Shown here: positions 41,565 to 51,011 of the stretch, in pieces
Layout: each line of letters opens with the position of its first letter
How positions within the stretch are numbered: the first letter of the stretch is position 1
Source of the DNA: Alistipes sp. CHKCI003
GTDB taxonomy: Bacteria > Bacteroidota > Bacteroidia > Bacteroidales > Rikenellaceae
DNA length: 63,023 nt
Assembly (NCBI RefSeq): GCF_900021155.1
Contig: NZ_FCNT01000054.1
Coordinates: 1 to 63,023, forward strand
Reading direction: 5' to 3'
Program-made: the position numbers and the translations under genes
The notes under the pieces: generated by a model
Told to the model about the DNA's origin: nothing
Databases searched by the model: none
Seen by the model: the letters and a program-made list of their open reading frames with translations, nothing else

Positions 41565-42605
41565 CTATTTGACCTTTAATTCGTTGATGACCTCGGCACG
41601 CACCAGATCGGCGTTTTCGACCGTAAAGGTCTGGTGGCGTCCGCCTTCTTTCTCGTAGAGTTCCACCACGAGGTGCTTGTCGTCGGGAATGGTGAACTTC
41701 GGAAGCGTGAAGACCATGCGCTCGCTGCTCTTGCCCCGAATCACCTGCACGTTGTTGTGGGCACGCAGGGGCCGGATGACCTGCTCCTGAATGGCCGTGC
41801 GCTTGGCGACCTTCTTATCCGCGATCTTGAAGGTGAGGTGATCGACCTCGAAAGGCACGTTCGAGGAGTTCTTCAGTTGCAGGTGGAAATAGAGCAGCCC
41901 GTTGTGCGAATAGATGCCTTTCAGTAGGTACTGGATACCGAAACGCTTGCAGCCGATATGCTTTACCTCGCGGCGGTCGTTCTTGTAGATCGACTTCATA
42001 ATGAGCTTCACCAGCAGCGGCGATTCGCTCCCCAGCTCCTCCATGTAGATCTCCAGCGCGTTGTTGGGACGGTTCACCGCCTCGCCGTCGTGCAGGAAGT
42101 CGGTCATCTCGACCGACAGCTTCACCGGTTCGTCGGCATACTTGACGTTGAAGGTGTAATAGGCGCCGTCTTCCGTTATCACCGAGAGGTTGCTCTCGCG
42201 TGAGAAGTCGCGCAGGGCCGCCTTGACACGCAAAACGTTCTCCGTGCCGTCGGCTTTGGCGGCCAAAAGGTCTGCCGACCCCAGATCGACGTAGCGGATG
42301 GCCGCGGGGAAAATAACGTGCGTGGTCTTGTTGAAGGTCACCTCCAGCGCGTAAGGCGGGATCATGCGGTCGAAGGTCAGCGGACGGGTCAGTCCGCCGA
42401 AGTAGTCGCCCGTCGAGGGTGTCGCGGCAGCCGGTATGTCCGGCGCTGCGGTTTCGGCTATCTCCTGCGCCGAGGCGCCCGTTACGCATCCTAAAAGTGC
42501 GAACGATAAAAGGATTTTTTTAACTGCGCCCGGCTTGTTTTCCTTCGCTGCCGGCGAGCAAAGGTTTTGCGAGCGGACTGTACTCTCGATTTTCTTTCGG
42601 TTCAT
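41565..42605 (-). CDS. traN: conjugative transposon protein TraN (DUF4138)
   Basis: A 346-residue protein. The polar N-terminal extension precedes a signal peptide (KKILLSFALLGCVTGASAQ), so the mature form is periplasmic. The DUF4138 body has THVIFPAAIRYVDLGSADLL, KHIGCKRFGIQYLLKG and KIADKKVAKRTAIQEQ. TraN is regarded as the VirB9-like partner in the transfer channel. Usual length, in normal order between traM and traO. Confidence 0.9.
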   Translation of the reverse strand: MNRKKIESTVRSQNLCSPAAKENKPGAVKKILLSFALLGCVTGASAQEIAETAAPDIPAAATPSTGDYFGGLTRPLTFDRMIPPYALEVTFNKTTHVIFPAAIRYVDLGSADLLAAKADGTENVLRVKAALRDFSRESNLSVITEDGAYYTFNVKYADEPVKLSVEMTDFLHDGEAVNRPNNALEIYMEELGSESPLLVKLIMKSIYKNDRREVKHIGCKRFGIQYLLKGIYSHNGLLYFHLQLKNSSNVPFEVDHLTFKIADKKVAKRTAIQEQVIRPLRAHNNVQVIRGKSSERMVFTLPKFTIPDDKHLVVELYEKEGGRHQTFTVENADLVRAEVINELKVK

Positions 42606-42657
42606 AACTCGTCTTTCTTTAATGTGTTCGGTTTATGGATATTCAGTGGCTTGCGTG

Positions 42658-44013
42658 TTATTCCAGCGGGGGCAGCAGCAAGACACGGTACCCTGCTTTG
42701 AGCGTCACCTTGACCTGCCGCATCTTCTGCCCGACGTACTGCGCCGTGCCTTGTATGACGCTGCGCCCCAGATCGGAGAGCAGTTGCGTTCCCGCATCGT
42801 CCGTAATGGTGATGCTGCTTCCCAATCCTGAACCCGCATTGGCGGCGATCTCCTTCACGGCGCTGATCTCGTCGGATGAGGGGACGCTGATGCCCTCGCC
42901 TCCGTCCATGTCATAAACCAGCAACTCGACCGGTATCACGCTGCCCCGGTATTGCACGGCATTGACCGTGATCATCATGCGTTCCCCGTCGATGCGGGCC
43001 GTGCCCGTAAGTACGGTGTTCGCGGGGATCAGCACGCCGCCGGCTCTCATCGGTTCGGTAAGGCGCAGGGGCACCTCCTTGCCGTCCGTCACGGTCGTCG
43101 TGCGATAAATGCAGGCTCCGATGCTGTTTTTCTGTACGGGGTTCTCGTTACCCGCCGCAGTATTGAATCCCCAGTTGCGGGGCTTCGTGAACTCCGCGAC
43201 GAATACCGAGTCGGGCATCGGGGCCGCGAGGTACGAAACGACCTCTCGGCGCACTTGGGCGACGGGTTGCACGGTGCTCCTGCCGCTGCGGGATGCACCG
43301 CCCGTCGGGGTGGTCTGGACGGCTTCCGCCGCACCGCCCGCATTTTGCCCTCCGTTCATGTATTTCGAGGCCAGTTGGTAGGACTTTTCGATCAGTGCCA
43401 GTTGTTGCTCCTCGGCGCTCTGCCGGGCCTGTTCGTCCTCCAACTGCGCTTCGAGCCGGTCGATGCGTTCCTGCAACTCCTTCTCTCTGTCGCTTTCGGC
43501 CTCGTTCTGCGTCTCTTCATAGAAGCTGCCTATCTGACGGTTCAGGTCGTGGTACGCACCCACCGATGAGTGCAGGGTTCCGCTCTCGAAGCGCGAGGGT
43601 GCCTCGTAATATTCTACGGGTTTGGGGGCCATGCGCAGCTCCCTTTCCTCGCGTGCGGCCCGTTCCTCCTCGCTCTCGGGTTCCTCGCCCAGCGAGAAGG
43701 CGAAATCTTCCAGCGAGCGCATCTTGGCCTCCTGTTTGGCCTTCATCTCCTGCTGCACATAGGCGTCGCGTTTGTCGGCGACAATGCCGCTCTGCTCCGG
43801 CGTGGGCAGACTGGTATTGAGCCCCGCCTGTTCGGTGGCTTCCTCACCGCCCGAAGGGGCGAAAATGAGCCACATGATCGCGGCGAAGACCAGCAGCATC
43901 AGCGGGAAGACGATCATCTTGCGCCGCTGCTGTATTTGCTGCTCGGTAAGCTCCTTCGCGGGCTTCTCCGGCGCAGGCTGTTCGTTACTGCCGTGTTTCT
44001 CGTTCTCTTTCAT
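42658..44013 (-). CDS. traM: conjugative transposon protein TraM
   Basis: A 451-residue VirB10-like protein. A cytoplasmic N-terminus is followed by one membrane helix (about 34-54, FPLMLLVFAAIMWLIF), a long acidic coiled coil (about 90-205), and a C-terminal globular domain with RSVIQGTAQYVGQKMRQVKV near the end. The helix start overlaps traL by 29 bp. It should bridge the inner and outer membrane parts of the secretion channel. Confidence 0.9.
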   Translation of the reverse strand: MKENEKHGSNEQPAPEKPAKELTEQQIQQRRKMIVFPLMLLVFAAIMWLIFAPSGGEEATEQAGLNTSLPTPEQSGIVADKRDAYVQQEMKAKQEAKMRSLEDFAFSLGEEPESEEERAAREERELRMAPKPVEYYEAPSRFESGTLHSSVGAYHDLNRQIGSFYEETQNEAESDREKELQERIDRLEAQLEDEQARQSAEEQQLALIEKSYQLASKYMNGGQNAGGAAEAVQTTPTGGASRSGRSTVQPVAQVRREVVSYLAAPMPDSVFVAEFTKPRNWGFNTAAGNENPVQKNSIGACIYRTTTVTDGKEVPLRLTEPMRAGGVLIPANTVLTGTARIDGERMMITVNAVQYRGSVIPVELLVYDMDGGEGISVPSSDEISAVKEIAANAGSGLGSSITITDDAGTQLLSDLGRSVIQGTAQYVGQKMRQVKVTLKAGYRVLLLPPLE

Positions 44014-44368
44014 AATCGGTCGTGTTTAATCGTTCGGAGCTGTCCGCCCCGGACTGTGTTCGTTCTGTTTCAGCGGGAAAGGCTGCTTCCTGCTGCAGCT
44101 TTGCATCTGAATTTCCGAAGGATTCCGGCTTGTGCCTTTGCTCCGGCTGCGGTGCAAGCCGTCGCAGGTGTTCGATCCGTATCCTCTCCCCGTCGTTGCG
44201 CCCCAGAGAGTAGATCGCCGAAACGGTGCTATACAGCGACAGTGCGGCGAAAAGCACGAAGAGCGTGACGATCGCATAGACTCGCATGTCGGGGCTGAGG
44301 GCCCCGCACAGGTGCCGCAGCCGATCCTCGATCCGCTCTCCGGCGCGTTTTATCCATTTCCGTATCAT
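43985..44368 (-). CDS. traL: conjugative transposon protein TraL-like (DUF3989)
   Basis: A 127-residue protein with a basic N-terminus, a single membrane helix (about 30-52, AIVTLFVLFAALSLYSTVSA) and a polar, probably disordered C-terminal half. It matches the small TraL family in size and in its position between traK and traM. It overlaps traM by 29 bp in another frame, which forces coupled translation. Confidence 0.82.
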   Translation of the reverse strand: MIRKWIKRAGERIEDRLRHLCGALSPDMRVYAIVTLFVLFAALSLYSTVSAIYSLGRNDGERIRIEHLRRLAPQPEQRHKPESFGNSDAKLQQEAAFPAETERTQSGADSSERLNTTDYERERETRQ

Positions 44369-44371
44369 AAT

Positions 44372-44995
44372 TTATCGTGCTATGACCCGCAGATCGCGGT
44401 TTTCGACGATCTCGAAGCGCTCCATCGTGAAGCCCTGCGGGTTGTTGTCCGAGCGCACCGAGTTGATGAGGTTGCAGCGCGTGATGAGCGAGCGTTCGGT
44501 GACGTTGCTCTCGCGTATGATCATCTGCCGGGCGTAGGTCGTCACGCGGTACGGATAGGTGTCGAAGTCGCAGACCACCGAATCGACCTGCACCTGCTGA
44601 TTGATGTTGCCCGCCACCACGCGGTTGTAGTAACCCTTCTCCTGAAGATCCTGCGAGTAGTGGTAGGCGCTCTTGTCGCATAGGAACAGGGCGCGGTTGA
44701 TGTTGCTCTCGATGGCCGCCCGGTCGGGCGCCAGCGTGAAGAAGAGCTCGTGGAAGCGGCGGACGTGCTCCCGCGCCTCGACGGGCCGGTTCTGGCTGAG
44801 GTCTTGCGAGAGGGCCAGCATCAGCGACTTGCCCTGATCGAGCACATAGATCTTCTCGCGTTGGCGCTGGGCGAACTGGTAGCTCTTCACGACGCTGAAC
44901 ACGGCCACCACGGCGCACAGTCCGAGGAAGACGAGCGTGAAGAGCCGTATCTGCCGGAAGCTCGTTTCGATGTTTTTCAACGATTTGAATTCCAT
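44372..44995 (-). CDS. traK: conjugative transposon protein TraK
   Basis: A 207-residue protein, VirB8-like in topology: short cytoplasmic start, membrane helix (about 18-38, LFTLVFLGLCAVVAVFSVV), then a periplasmic domain (QRQREKIYVLDQGKSLMLAL, YYNRVVAGNINQQVQVDSV). The sequence pattern is typical of TraK. The stop lies 3 bp before traL. Confidence 0.9.
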   Translation of the reverse strand: MEFKSLKNIETSFRQIRLFTLVFLGLCAVVAVFSVVKSYQFAQRQREKIYVLDQGKSLMLALSQDLSQNRPVEAREHVRRFHELFFTLAPDRAAIESNINRALFLCDKSAYHYSQDLQEKGYYNRVVAGNINQQVQVDSVVCDFDTYPYRVTTYARQMIIRESNVTERSLITRCNLINSVRSDNNPQGFTMERFEIVENRDLRVIAR

Positions 44996-45098
44996 TTTTT
45001 TGTCGTTTTATCGGGTTTGTCTCTTCTATTGAGCCGCACAGGAAAAGGTGCGGCTGACATGCAGCTTAACCGCTACAAAAGCGATCGGCTGCATTCCA

Positions 45099-46178
45099 TC
45101 AATGGCCGCCGGACGACCCTCCGCCATCCTTCGTGGCGAGGTTATCGCCTTGGGGGCCGCTGTCGTCGCTCTCGCCGTATTTCGATTTGCCGCCGCGCCC
45201 AAAGGCTTTGCCGATCAAAGCTCCGGTCACGCCGCCCGCGACACCGGCAGCGAACGACGAAGCGCGGTTGACGCCGCCCAGCCCCGAACCGCCGCCCGCC
45301 TGCACGATCCACTCGGCTACGGTCGGCACTGTGAAATAGCCGATGATCCCGATAATCAGGAAGATGATATAGACGCCGTTCGAACCGTCCGGGATGTAGC
45401 TTGGGTCTTGCAGCGCCGCAATGTCGGCCTGAAGCATCAACACCTGTATCTTGGCCAGCACGGCCGAGAAGAGATCGGCTACGGGCAGCCACAGATAGAC
45501 GCAGATGTATTTGGAGAGCCAGTGCGTGAGCGTTCCCTGAAAACCGTCGTAAACGGAAAGAGCGAACGACAGCGGGCCGAGAATGGAGAGCACGACCAGA
45601 AAGAACGTCCGCAGCGTGTCCACCGTGAGTCCTGCGGCGTTGAACAGCAGCTCGAAGAAGTCGCGCACCAGCTCTCGGAACCACATCTTGATTCCGTGCC
45701 ACGTCCGCTCCCACCACATACTGATTATTTCGCCCAGATCCGTAATGCCCAGTTCGGCGAGCTGTTGGTCGTACACCTCGTCGTCCACCAGCCACGCCTT
45801 GCCTTCGCGCACGCGGGCCTCGTATTCGAGATCGTCCCGCTGCTTCTGGTAGGCGGCGATGTCCGTCGTCTGCCCTTCGAGGATGGCGTGCGTGCCCTGC
45901 ACCACGGGCGAAAGCACGGCGTTCACCGTCCCCAGCACGACGGTCGGAAACATAATGATACACAGCCCGATGGCGAAGGGGCGCAGCAGCGGAAATACGT
46001 CGATAGGCTCGGCCGAGGCCAGCGCCTTCCATACCCGATAGGCCACGTAAAAAAGCGCTCCCAGACCGGCCACGCCTTTGGCGATGCCGACCATATCCCC
46101 GCACAGGGGCAGCATCTCCTGATAGAGATTGCGCAGCACTTGGTGCAGGTTGTCGAAATTTGTTGCGAGCGGTGTCAT
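45099..46178 (-). CDS. traJ: conjugative transposon protein TraJ
   Basis: A protein of 359 residues from the ATG at 46178 (a TTG three codons earlier is not needed). It is a polytopic inner-membrane protein, VirB6/TrbL-like, with about six hydrophobic segments (for example VAGLGALFYVAYRVW, LRTFFLVVLSILGPLSFAL, YIIFLIIGIIGYFTVP). The soluble C-terminus is Gly/Ser-rich (KSKYGESDDSGPQ). It starts 2 bp after traI. The 103 bp between traJ and traK hold no gene. Confidence 0.9.
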   Translation of the reverse strand: MTPLATNFDNLHQVLRNLYQEMLPLCGDMVGIAKGVAGLGALFYVAYRVWKALASAEPIDVFPLLRPFAIGLCIIMFPTVVLGTVNAVLSPVVQGTHAILEGQTTDIAAYQKQRDDLEYEARVREGKAWLVDDEVYDQQLAELGITDLGEIISMWWERTWHGIKMWFRELVRDFFELLFNAAGLTVDTLRTFFLVVLSILGPLSFALSVYDGFQGTLTHWLSKYICVYLWLPVADLFSAVLAKIQVLMLQADIAALQDPSYIPDGSNGVYIIFLIIGIIGYFTVPTVAEWIVQAGGGSGLGGVNRASSFAAGVAGGVTGALIGKAFGRGGKSKYGESDDSGPQGDNLATKDGGGSSGGH

Positions 46179-46180
46179 GG

Positions 46181-46801
46181 CTACCAATATCTTTCGGAGG
46201 GTTTGCCGTAGAGCGCCTGCACGCGGGCGGCATCGCCTTTGGACTGGCTGCGCAGGAACGAAACGGAGATCGCCTTGTCGGTATAATAGCGCGTGAGGTT
46301 ACGGTAGCGCAGCATCCGGGTATAGATCTGATCCACTACGTCCATGCGCTCCTTGTCCGAGAGCGAGAGGCCGTTGCCGGAGGTCACGATGTTCTTCAGC
46401 TCCGTGACCAGCGCCCCGCCTTCCTCCAGCAGCCGGGCGTAACCGGCCGAGATTGCCGCCAGCTCGCCGGGGGTGAAGTTGCGGTCTGTGACCATACGGT
46501 TGAATCCCGACATGTAAATATCCGTGATCTCGCTGACCATCTCGATCGTGAGCTTCACCTTGCGGGCGTCCTTGATGATGTTGTGCACCGATTTCAGGGC
46601 GTCGTAATACGCCTTGCTTTGGTTATAAATCTTTACGCTCTCTTGCAGAGACTTAATCATGTTGGATGCCGTCGTGGAACTCTGCACGGCACTCTTGATG
46701 TTCTGTACGAGGTTGGACGGGTCGATGACCGTCCACTGCGCCGCGGCCCGCTGGGTGAAGCAGGCCAGAACGAGGCACATGAGCCATATCCATCGTTTCA
46801 T
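46181..46801 (-). CDS. traI: conjugative transposon protein TraI (DUF4141)
   Basis: A 206-residue secreted protein: signal peptide ending FTQRAAAQ, then WTVIDPSNLVQNIKSA and long helices (SNMIKSLQESVKIYNQS). The VirB5/TrbJ-like helical pattern matches DUF4141. It is probably a minor pilus or channel component in the periplasm. Normal length and order. Confidence 0.9.
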   Translation of the reverse strand: MKRWIWLMCLVLACFTQRAAAQWTVIDPSNLVQNIKSAVQSSTTASNMIKSLQESVKIYNQSKAYYDALKSVHNIIKDARKVKLTIEMVSEITDIYMSGFNRMVTDRNFTPGELAAISAGYARLLEEGGALVTELKNIVTSGNGLSLSDKERMDVVDQIYTRMLRYRNLTRYYTDKAISVSFLRSQSKGDAARVQALYGKPSERYW

Positions 46802-46840
46802 TTTCTTTCGTTGTTTTATGGGTTTTACATTCGCGGGATT

Positions 46841-47152
46841 TTATTCCTCCGCGCGGTAGTAGTCGCCGTAGCCCGCGAGGGTCAGTACGTCGCGTTCGTG
46901 GTCGTAGGAAAGACCGATGCGGCCCCACAGGTCGAAGTAACAGAGGCCCCACATCTGCCGCAGCGGACGCCGCAGCACGGTCTTCGCATCGTAGGCGAAG
47001 GCCACGTGGTAGCCGCCGGCCCGGCGTGCTTCGTTGTGGTATATCCGTACCTCCGGCGACCCTTCGCGGCTGCACCAGCGGCCCGCGATCTCCGACATCC
47101 TGAAGTAGAGGTGCGAGGCCGGTATGGGGTATTCGTTATTTCTCCTGCACAT
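46841..47152 (-). CDS. DUF3876-like tra-region protein
   Basis: A 103-residue soluble protein with MSEIAGRWCSREGSPEV and a beta-rich remainder (LCYFDLWGRIGLSYDHE). It resembles the neighbour at 47163 in the Gly-Arg-Trp motif and in ending with strands, and fits the small DUF3876 proteins found between traG and traI. Its function is unknown. The 10-bp gap to the upstream gene implies the same transcript. Confidence 0.65.
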   Translation of the reverse strand: MCRRNNEYPIPASHLYFRMSEIAGRWCSREGSPEVRIYHNEARRAGGYHVAFAYDAKTVLRRPLRQMWGLCYFDLWGRIGLSYDHERDVLTLAGYGDYYRAEE

Positions 47153-47162
47153 GGCCGCCTCC

Positions 47163-47636
47163 CTATCTTTCGTTTTCCCGCTGGCGGGTGTAATCCTCTC
47201 CCGGCGATACCATCAGCGTATCGGTCTGCGTGTCGAGCGCCAAAATCGTAATCCGGTCGTCGGAGCCGTAATAGAGAATATCCCCGTCGAGCCAGACCAG
47301 CACATAACGCTCGCCGGTCGGACGGCCGTTGCGTTTAAGGTATCTGAGGACGAAGTGCTCCCCCGCGCGGACGATCTCGATGCCGCAGCGGTTCGGCGTG
47401 GACATCCACCTGCCGCACAGGCGGCCCATCTCCCGTTCCCTGCGCCGGAGTTCCTCTTCGCGCCAGCCGGACGTTACGATGGGTTCCCCGAAAGGAGCCG
47501 GTGCGGGGTCGGATGCCTCGTGTCCGTAGGCGGAAAGTCCGCAGGCCGGAGGGTCGCAGAGTTCGCGTATCTCGCCGATACCCGCGTGGTGACGGGCCAG
47601 ACGGCGGAGTTGTTCGCAACTTATGATTTTCGACAT
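47163..47636 (-). CDS. DUF3876-like tra-region protein (traH position)
   Basis: A 157-residue soluble protein at the traH position. The middle has LCGRWMSTPNRCGIEIVR, similar to the next gene, followed by strands (RYVLVWLDGDILYYG). No signal peptide. The two neighbouring small proteins may descend from one duplication. The role in transfer is unknown. Confidence 0.65.
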   Translation of the reverse strand: MSKIISCEQLRRLARHHAGIGEIRELCDPPACGLSAYGHEASDPAPAPFGEPIVTSGWREEELRRREREMGRLCGRWMSTPNRCGIEIVRAGEHFVLRYLKRNGRPTGERYVLVWLDGDILYYGSDDRITILALDTQTDTLMVSPGEDYTRQRENER

Positions 47637-47677
47637 GATGTTTTCGGTGTTTGCGGGGCGTCGGCCCCGGTTGATGA

Positions 47678-50233
47678 CTATTTTTCGGCGAGCTGTTTGA
47701 TCGCCAGCTCTATATCGCCGCCCAGAGATTCGGCCCGGCGCTGCACCTCGATCTTCTCGCTCTCCTCGGTCGTGTAGGCGAGATATTCCTGTTTACTGAC
47801 CTCGGTGGCATAGACGGCGCTCTGCACGCCGCCCAGCCCGATCCAGACCTCCTTGTACTTGCGGCCCGGATGATTCGACATATTGATCGAAAGTATCTGC
47901 GCCTTCTCCTTGTCCGTAAGACCCAACAGGGTTTGGATGGCGTCGAAGCGGTTCATGAATTTGCGCTGGTCGAGCAGGATTTTGCAATCGCTGTTGTTGA
48001 TGATCGCCTCCTTCACGATGGGCGACGAGATGATGTCCTGCACCTCCTGCGTGACCGTCACCACCTCGCCGAAGTGCTTGCGGACGGTCTTGTACAAATA
48101 TTGGACGTATGAAGCCATATTGTTGGATGCCAGCGCCTTCCATGCCTCCTCGATAATCAGCATCTTGCGGATGCCTTTGAGTCGCCGCATCTTGTTGATG
48201 AAGACCTCCATCAGAACGATCGTCACGATCGGGAACAGCTCCTTGTTGTCCTTGATGGCGTCGATCTCGAAGACGATGAAACGTTTGGAGAGCAGGTCGA
48301 TCTCGCTGGGCGAGTTCAGCAGGAAGTCGTAGCGCCCGCCCCGGTAGTAGGGCCGCAGCGTGGTCAGCAGGTTGCGGATGTCGAACTCCTCGCGCCGCAC
48401 CTCGATCTCGCGGCTTTCGAGCTCTTCGCGGAACTCCCCCTTGAGGTACTGGTAGAAGGTGTCGAACGAGGGGCGTATCGAACGGTCGGCCCTGATGCGG
48501 CCGATGTAGCCGGCCACGGCGTTGCCGATCTCCGTCAGCTCGGTTTTCGACACTTTCTCGTCGGCGCTTTTCCATAGTGTCAGCAGCAGCGTGGCGATGC
48601 TGTCCAGCTTTTCCGTCTCGAACACGTAGTCGTCCGTGTAGAAAGGGTTGAAGCTGATCGGATGTTCCTCGGTGTAGGTGAAGTAAATCCCGTCGCCGCC
48701 CTTGGTCTTGTTGTGTATCAGCTCGCACAAACCTTGGTACGAATTGCCCGTATCCACGAGTACGATATGCGTTCCCTGTTCGTAGTATTGGCGCACGAGG
48801 TGGTTCATAAAGAACGATTTGCCCGACCCCGAAGGCCCCAGTACGAATTTGTTGCGGTTGGTGATCCAGCCCCGGCGCATCGGCTCGTCCGAGATGTCCA
48901 GATGCAGCGGCTTGCCGCTTATGCGGTCGCACATCTTGATCCCGAAGGGGCTACTCGACGAGCGGTAGTTCGTCTCGCCCGTAAAGAAGCACAGGGCCGG
49001 CTCGATAAAGGTGTAGAACGACTCCTCGGCGGGGAAATCCCCTGCGTTACCCGGCATGGCCGCCCAGTAGAGCGTCGCGGCGTCCACCGTGTTGTGGCGG
49101 GGGCGGCACTCCATCTTGGCGAGCTGGCTGCCCGCGTCGTTGCGGATGCGGCGCAGCTCCTCCGCGTCGTCGCTCCACGCCATGACGTCGAAGTGCGCCC
49201 GGATCGAGGTCAGCCCGAACGAGTGCGCCTCGTTCAAATATCGGTCGATCCACTCCTTGTTGATCTGGTTCGAGCGCGAGTAGCGTGCGAGCGAGTGCAT
49301 GTTGCGGGCGCTCTTCTCGAAGCGGCGCAGGTTCTCGGCGCTGTCGTCCAGAAAGAGCCACTGGTTGTAGATGTGGTCGCAGGAGAGCAGCAGGCCCACC
49401 GGTGCCGCGAACGAGAGCAGGCAGTCCGAACGGTCTGTCGAGAGACGCTCGTAGCGGCTCTCCGTACTCACGCGCCCCGGCAGGTCGTCCGTGTCGGAGA
49501 GCGTGTGCAGGCAGACGTGCTTGTTGCCCACGCGGAACCCTTCGGCTTTCAGTTCCATATCCTGCAACACGGTCGTATCGTCGAGCGAGAGGGAGAAGTA
49601 TTTCTCGATCAGCCCCGGACTGTCGGGTGTGCCGGTGATCTCCTCGTCCGTCAGGCGTGTGAGGGTCACCAGTCCCGAATCGTTGATAATGCGCTCGAAC
49701 TGATCCACCGATTCGAGGAACGCGCGGGCCGTGTCCGGATTTACCTCTTTGGGAATGATGTTGCCCCGGCAGAGGGTCGAGAAGTCGGACTGCATGCGGG
49801 CCCGCTCCTTGGTCGTCTTGGTCAGGTAGAGGAAACATGCGTGGTTCAGAAAAGGGCGCTCGTTGAAGTGGCGCTCGTAGCTGCGCGAAAGGAAGCTCGC
49901 CTGCTCGCCGCCGATTTGGCTGCTCCTTCTTCCTTCTTGCCGGACGGAGCCGGATGCGCCTGCTTCTGCTTCGTTCGTCACCTCCGGACAGTATCGCTCG
50001 CGGATGAACCAATCCTGCTTCAGCACTACGCTGTATTCGGGCAGCACCTTCACGGCCTTGCACCAGGCCGCGTGCATCGCCTCGTACTCGGCACCCGTCA
50101 CGGTAAAGAGTTCGGGCAGCTCGACGCGGAAGGCTGCCGTGATGTCGGCGTCCTTGCTGATAATACAGCCGCCATCGACCGCCAGCAGCGGGAACTTACT
50201 CTCTATGGTGGAGGCTTTCATTACGTTACGCAT
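47678..50233 (-). CDS. traG: TraG-family conjugation ATPase (VirB4-like)
   Basis: An 851-residue ATPase, the motor of the transfer apparatus. Walker A LGPSGSGKSFFMNH is near residue 466, Walker B is FIVFEIDAIKD, and a further conserved block LIIEEAWKALAS follows. The N-terminal half is the usual VirB4-type domain (SKFPLLAVDGGCIISKDADI). A 20-odd residue Gly/Ser/Arg insertion near residues 89-110 looks flexible. The start overlaps traF by 8 bp; an alternative ATG at 50221 would avoid the overlap. Confidence 0.92.
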   Translation of the reverse strand: MRNVMKASTIESKFPLLAVDGGCIISKDADITAAFRVELPELFTVTGAEYEAMHAAWCKAVKVLPEYSVVLKQDWFIRERYCPEVTNEAEAGASGSVRQEGRRSSQIGGEQASFLSRSYERHFNERPFLNHACFLYLTKTTKERARMQSDFSTLCRGNIIPKEVNPDTARAFLESVDQFERIINDSGLVTLTRLTDEEITGTPDSPGLIEKYFSLSLDDTTVLQDMELKAEGFRVGNKHVCLHTLSDTDDLPGRVSTESRYERLSTDRSDCLLSFAAPVGLLLSCDHIYNQWLFLDDSAENLRRFEKSARNMHSLARYSRSNQINKEWIDRYLNEAHSFGLTSIRAHFDVMAWSDDAEELRRIRNDAGSQLAKMECRPRHNTVDAATLYWAAMPGNAGDFPAEESFYTFIEPALCFFTGETNYRSSSSPFGIKMCDRISGKPLHLDISDEPMRRGWITNRNKFVLGPSGSGKSFFMNHLVRQYYEQGTHIVLVDTGNSYQGLCELIHNKTKGGDGIYFTYTEEHPISFNPFYTDDYVFETEKLDSIATLLLTLWKSADEKVSKTELTEIGNAVAGYIGRIRADRSIRPSFDTFYQYLKGEFREELESREIEVRREEFDIRNLLTTLRPYYRGGRYDFLLNSPSEIDLLSKRFIVFEIDAIKDNKELFPIVTIVLMEVFINKMRRLKGIRKMLIIEEAWKALASNNMASYVQYLYKTVRKHFGEVVTVTQEVQDIISSPIVKEAIINNSDCKILLDQRKFMNRFDAIQTLLGLTDKEKAQILSINMSNHPGRKYKEVWIGLGGVQSAVYATEVSKQEYLAYTTEESEKIEVQRRAESLGGDIELAIKQLAEK

Positions 50234-50555
50234 GACGCACCTCCTTCCTGCGGTTTAGGAAGCGGCATGCGCCTTTACGGTTTATCAGGTAGCGGGGACG
50301 GCGGCGTGCGGCGGCGAGTTTCATCAGTCCGTGCTCGCCGTACTTGGCGTTCATACGGAAGGTGTAGAACACCAGCGCCGAGGCGGCCCCCGCGCCGAAG
50401 CCGATGCACGCCCACTGATCGGCGCCCGCCGTGTAGAAGATGACCAGCAGCACGAATACGGCCAGCAGTCCTCCTGCGAAGAGGAAGAGGTACTGCGCCT
50501 TGAGCCCTTTGAACTCCACGCTGCGCCCGATGCCCTTATTGATCGTGTACTTCAT
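50226..50555 (-). CDS. traF: conjugative transposon protein TraF (DUF4133)
   Basis: A protein of 109 residues from the ATG at 50555, chosen because it gives MKYTINKGIGRSVEFKGLKA, the classical DUF4133 start. Two adjacent membrane helices (about 22-62) are followed by a basic tail. VirB3-like in size and position next to the VirB4-like ATPase. Confidence 0.88.
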   Translation of the reverse strand: MKYTINKGIGRSVEFKGLKAQYLFLFAGGLLAVFVLLVIFYTAGADQWACIGFGAGAASALVFYTFRMNAKYGEHGLMKLAAARRRPRYLINRKGACRFLNRRKEVRHA

Positions 50556-50566
50556 GGCGGATACGC

Positions 50567-50869
50567 TTACAGGAAGAATGAACGCAGCACCGTGGCGCTT
50601 ACGATCAGGAAGATGCACGCCCCGAACCAGCTCGCGGCGGTCTTGCTGGTGTCCGGGTCGCCCGACGAAAATTTGTTATAGACCTTGATTCCACCGATCA
50701 GTCCGACTACGGCTCCGATGGCGTAGATGAGCTTCGTGCCCGGGTCGAAATAGGAGGTGACCATGTTGGTCGCGTCGTTGATGCCGGCAAGGCCGTTGCC
50801 TTGGGCCAGAGCCGAGGAAACGGCAGACACGACGAGGGCTGCCGACAGCAGAACTTTCTTGTTTCTCAT
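50567..50869 (-). CDS. traE: conjugative transposon protein TraE (DUF4134)
   Basis: A 100-residue protein with a signal-like helix (SAALVVSAVSSALAQ), then GLAGINDATNMVTSYFDPG and two membrane helices (LIYAIGAVVGLIGGIKVY, SWFGACIFLIVSATVL). VirB2-like, and therefore the candidate pilin or channel subunit. Typical length; 11 bp before traF. Confidence 0.88.
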   Translation of the reverse strand: MRNKKVLLSAALVVSAVSSALAQGNGLAGINDATNMVTSYFDPGTKLIYAIGAVVGLIGGIKVYNKFSSGDPDTSKTAASWFGACIFLIVSATVLRSFFL

Positions 50870-50896
50870 AGACTTCGGATAGCTTTTTTGTTTTGT

Positions 50897-50925
50897 GGCG
50901 CAGGGGGCGGATAAGCCCCTGCGCC
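50897..50925 (-). promoter_or_regulatory. 10-bp hairpin between traD and traE
   Basis: GGCGCAGGGG (50897-50906) and CCCCTGCGCC (50916-50925) form a perfect stem with a 9-nt loop. On the minus strand it is followed by an A-rich tract, not T, so it is not a classic terminator. It may be an RNA processing or stability element that raises traE (pilin) expression over traA-D; this is inference. The remainder of 50870-51011 holds no gene. Confidence 0.5.
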
Positions 50926-51011
50926 GGGGTTCGACATGGATGTTTCAGTGGCTCGGAGGACAGGGCGTACCTATCCGTAATCTCTCTCTTTCATATTGTC
51001 TTGGTGTCGGT

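Noticed and set aside
43109..43820. Plus-strand frames across traM
   Set aside because: Antisense to a clear VirB10-like gene; no independent motif.
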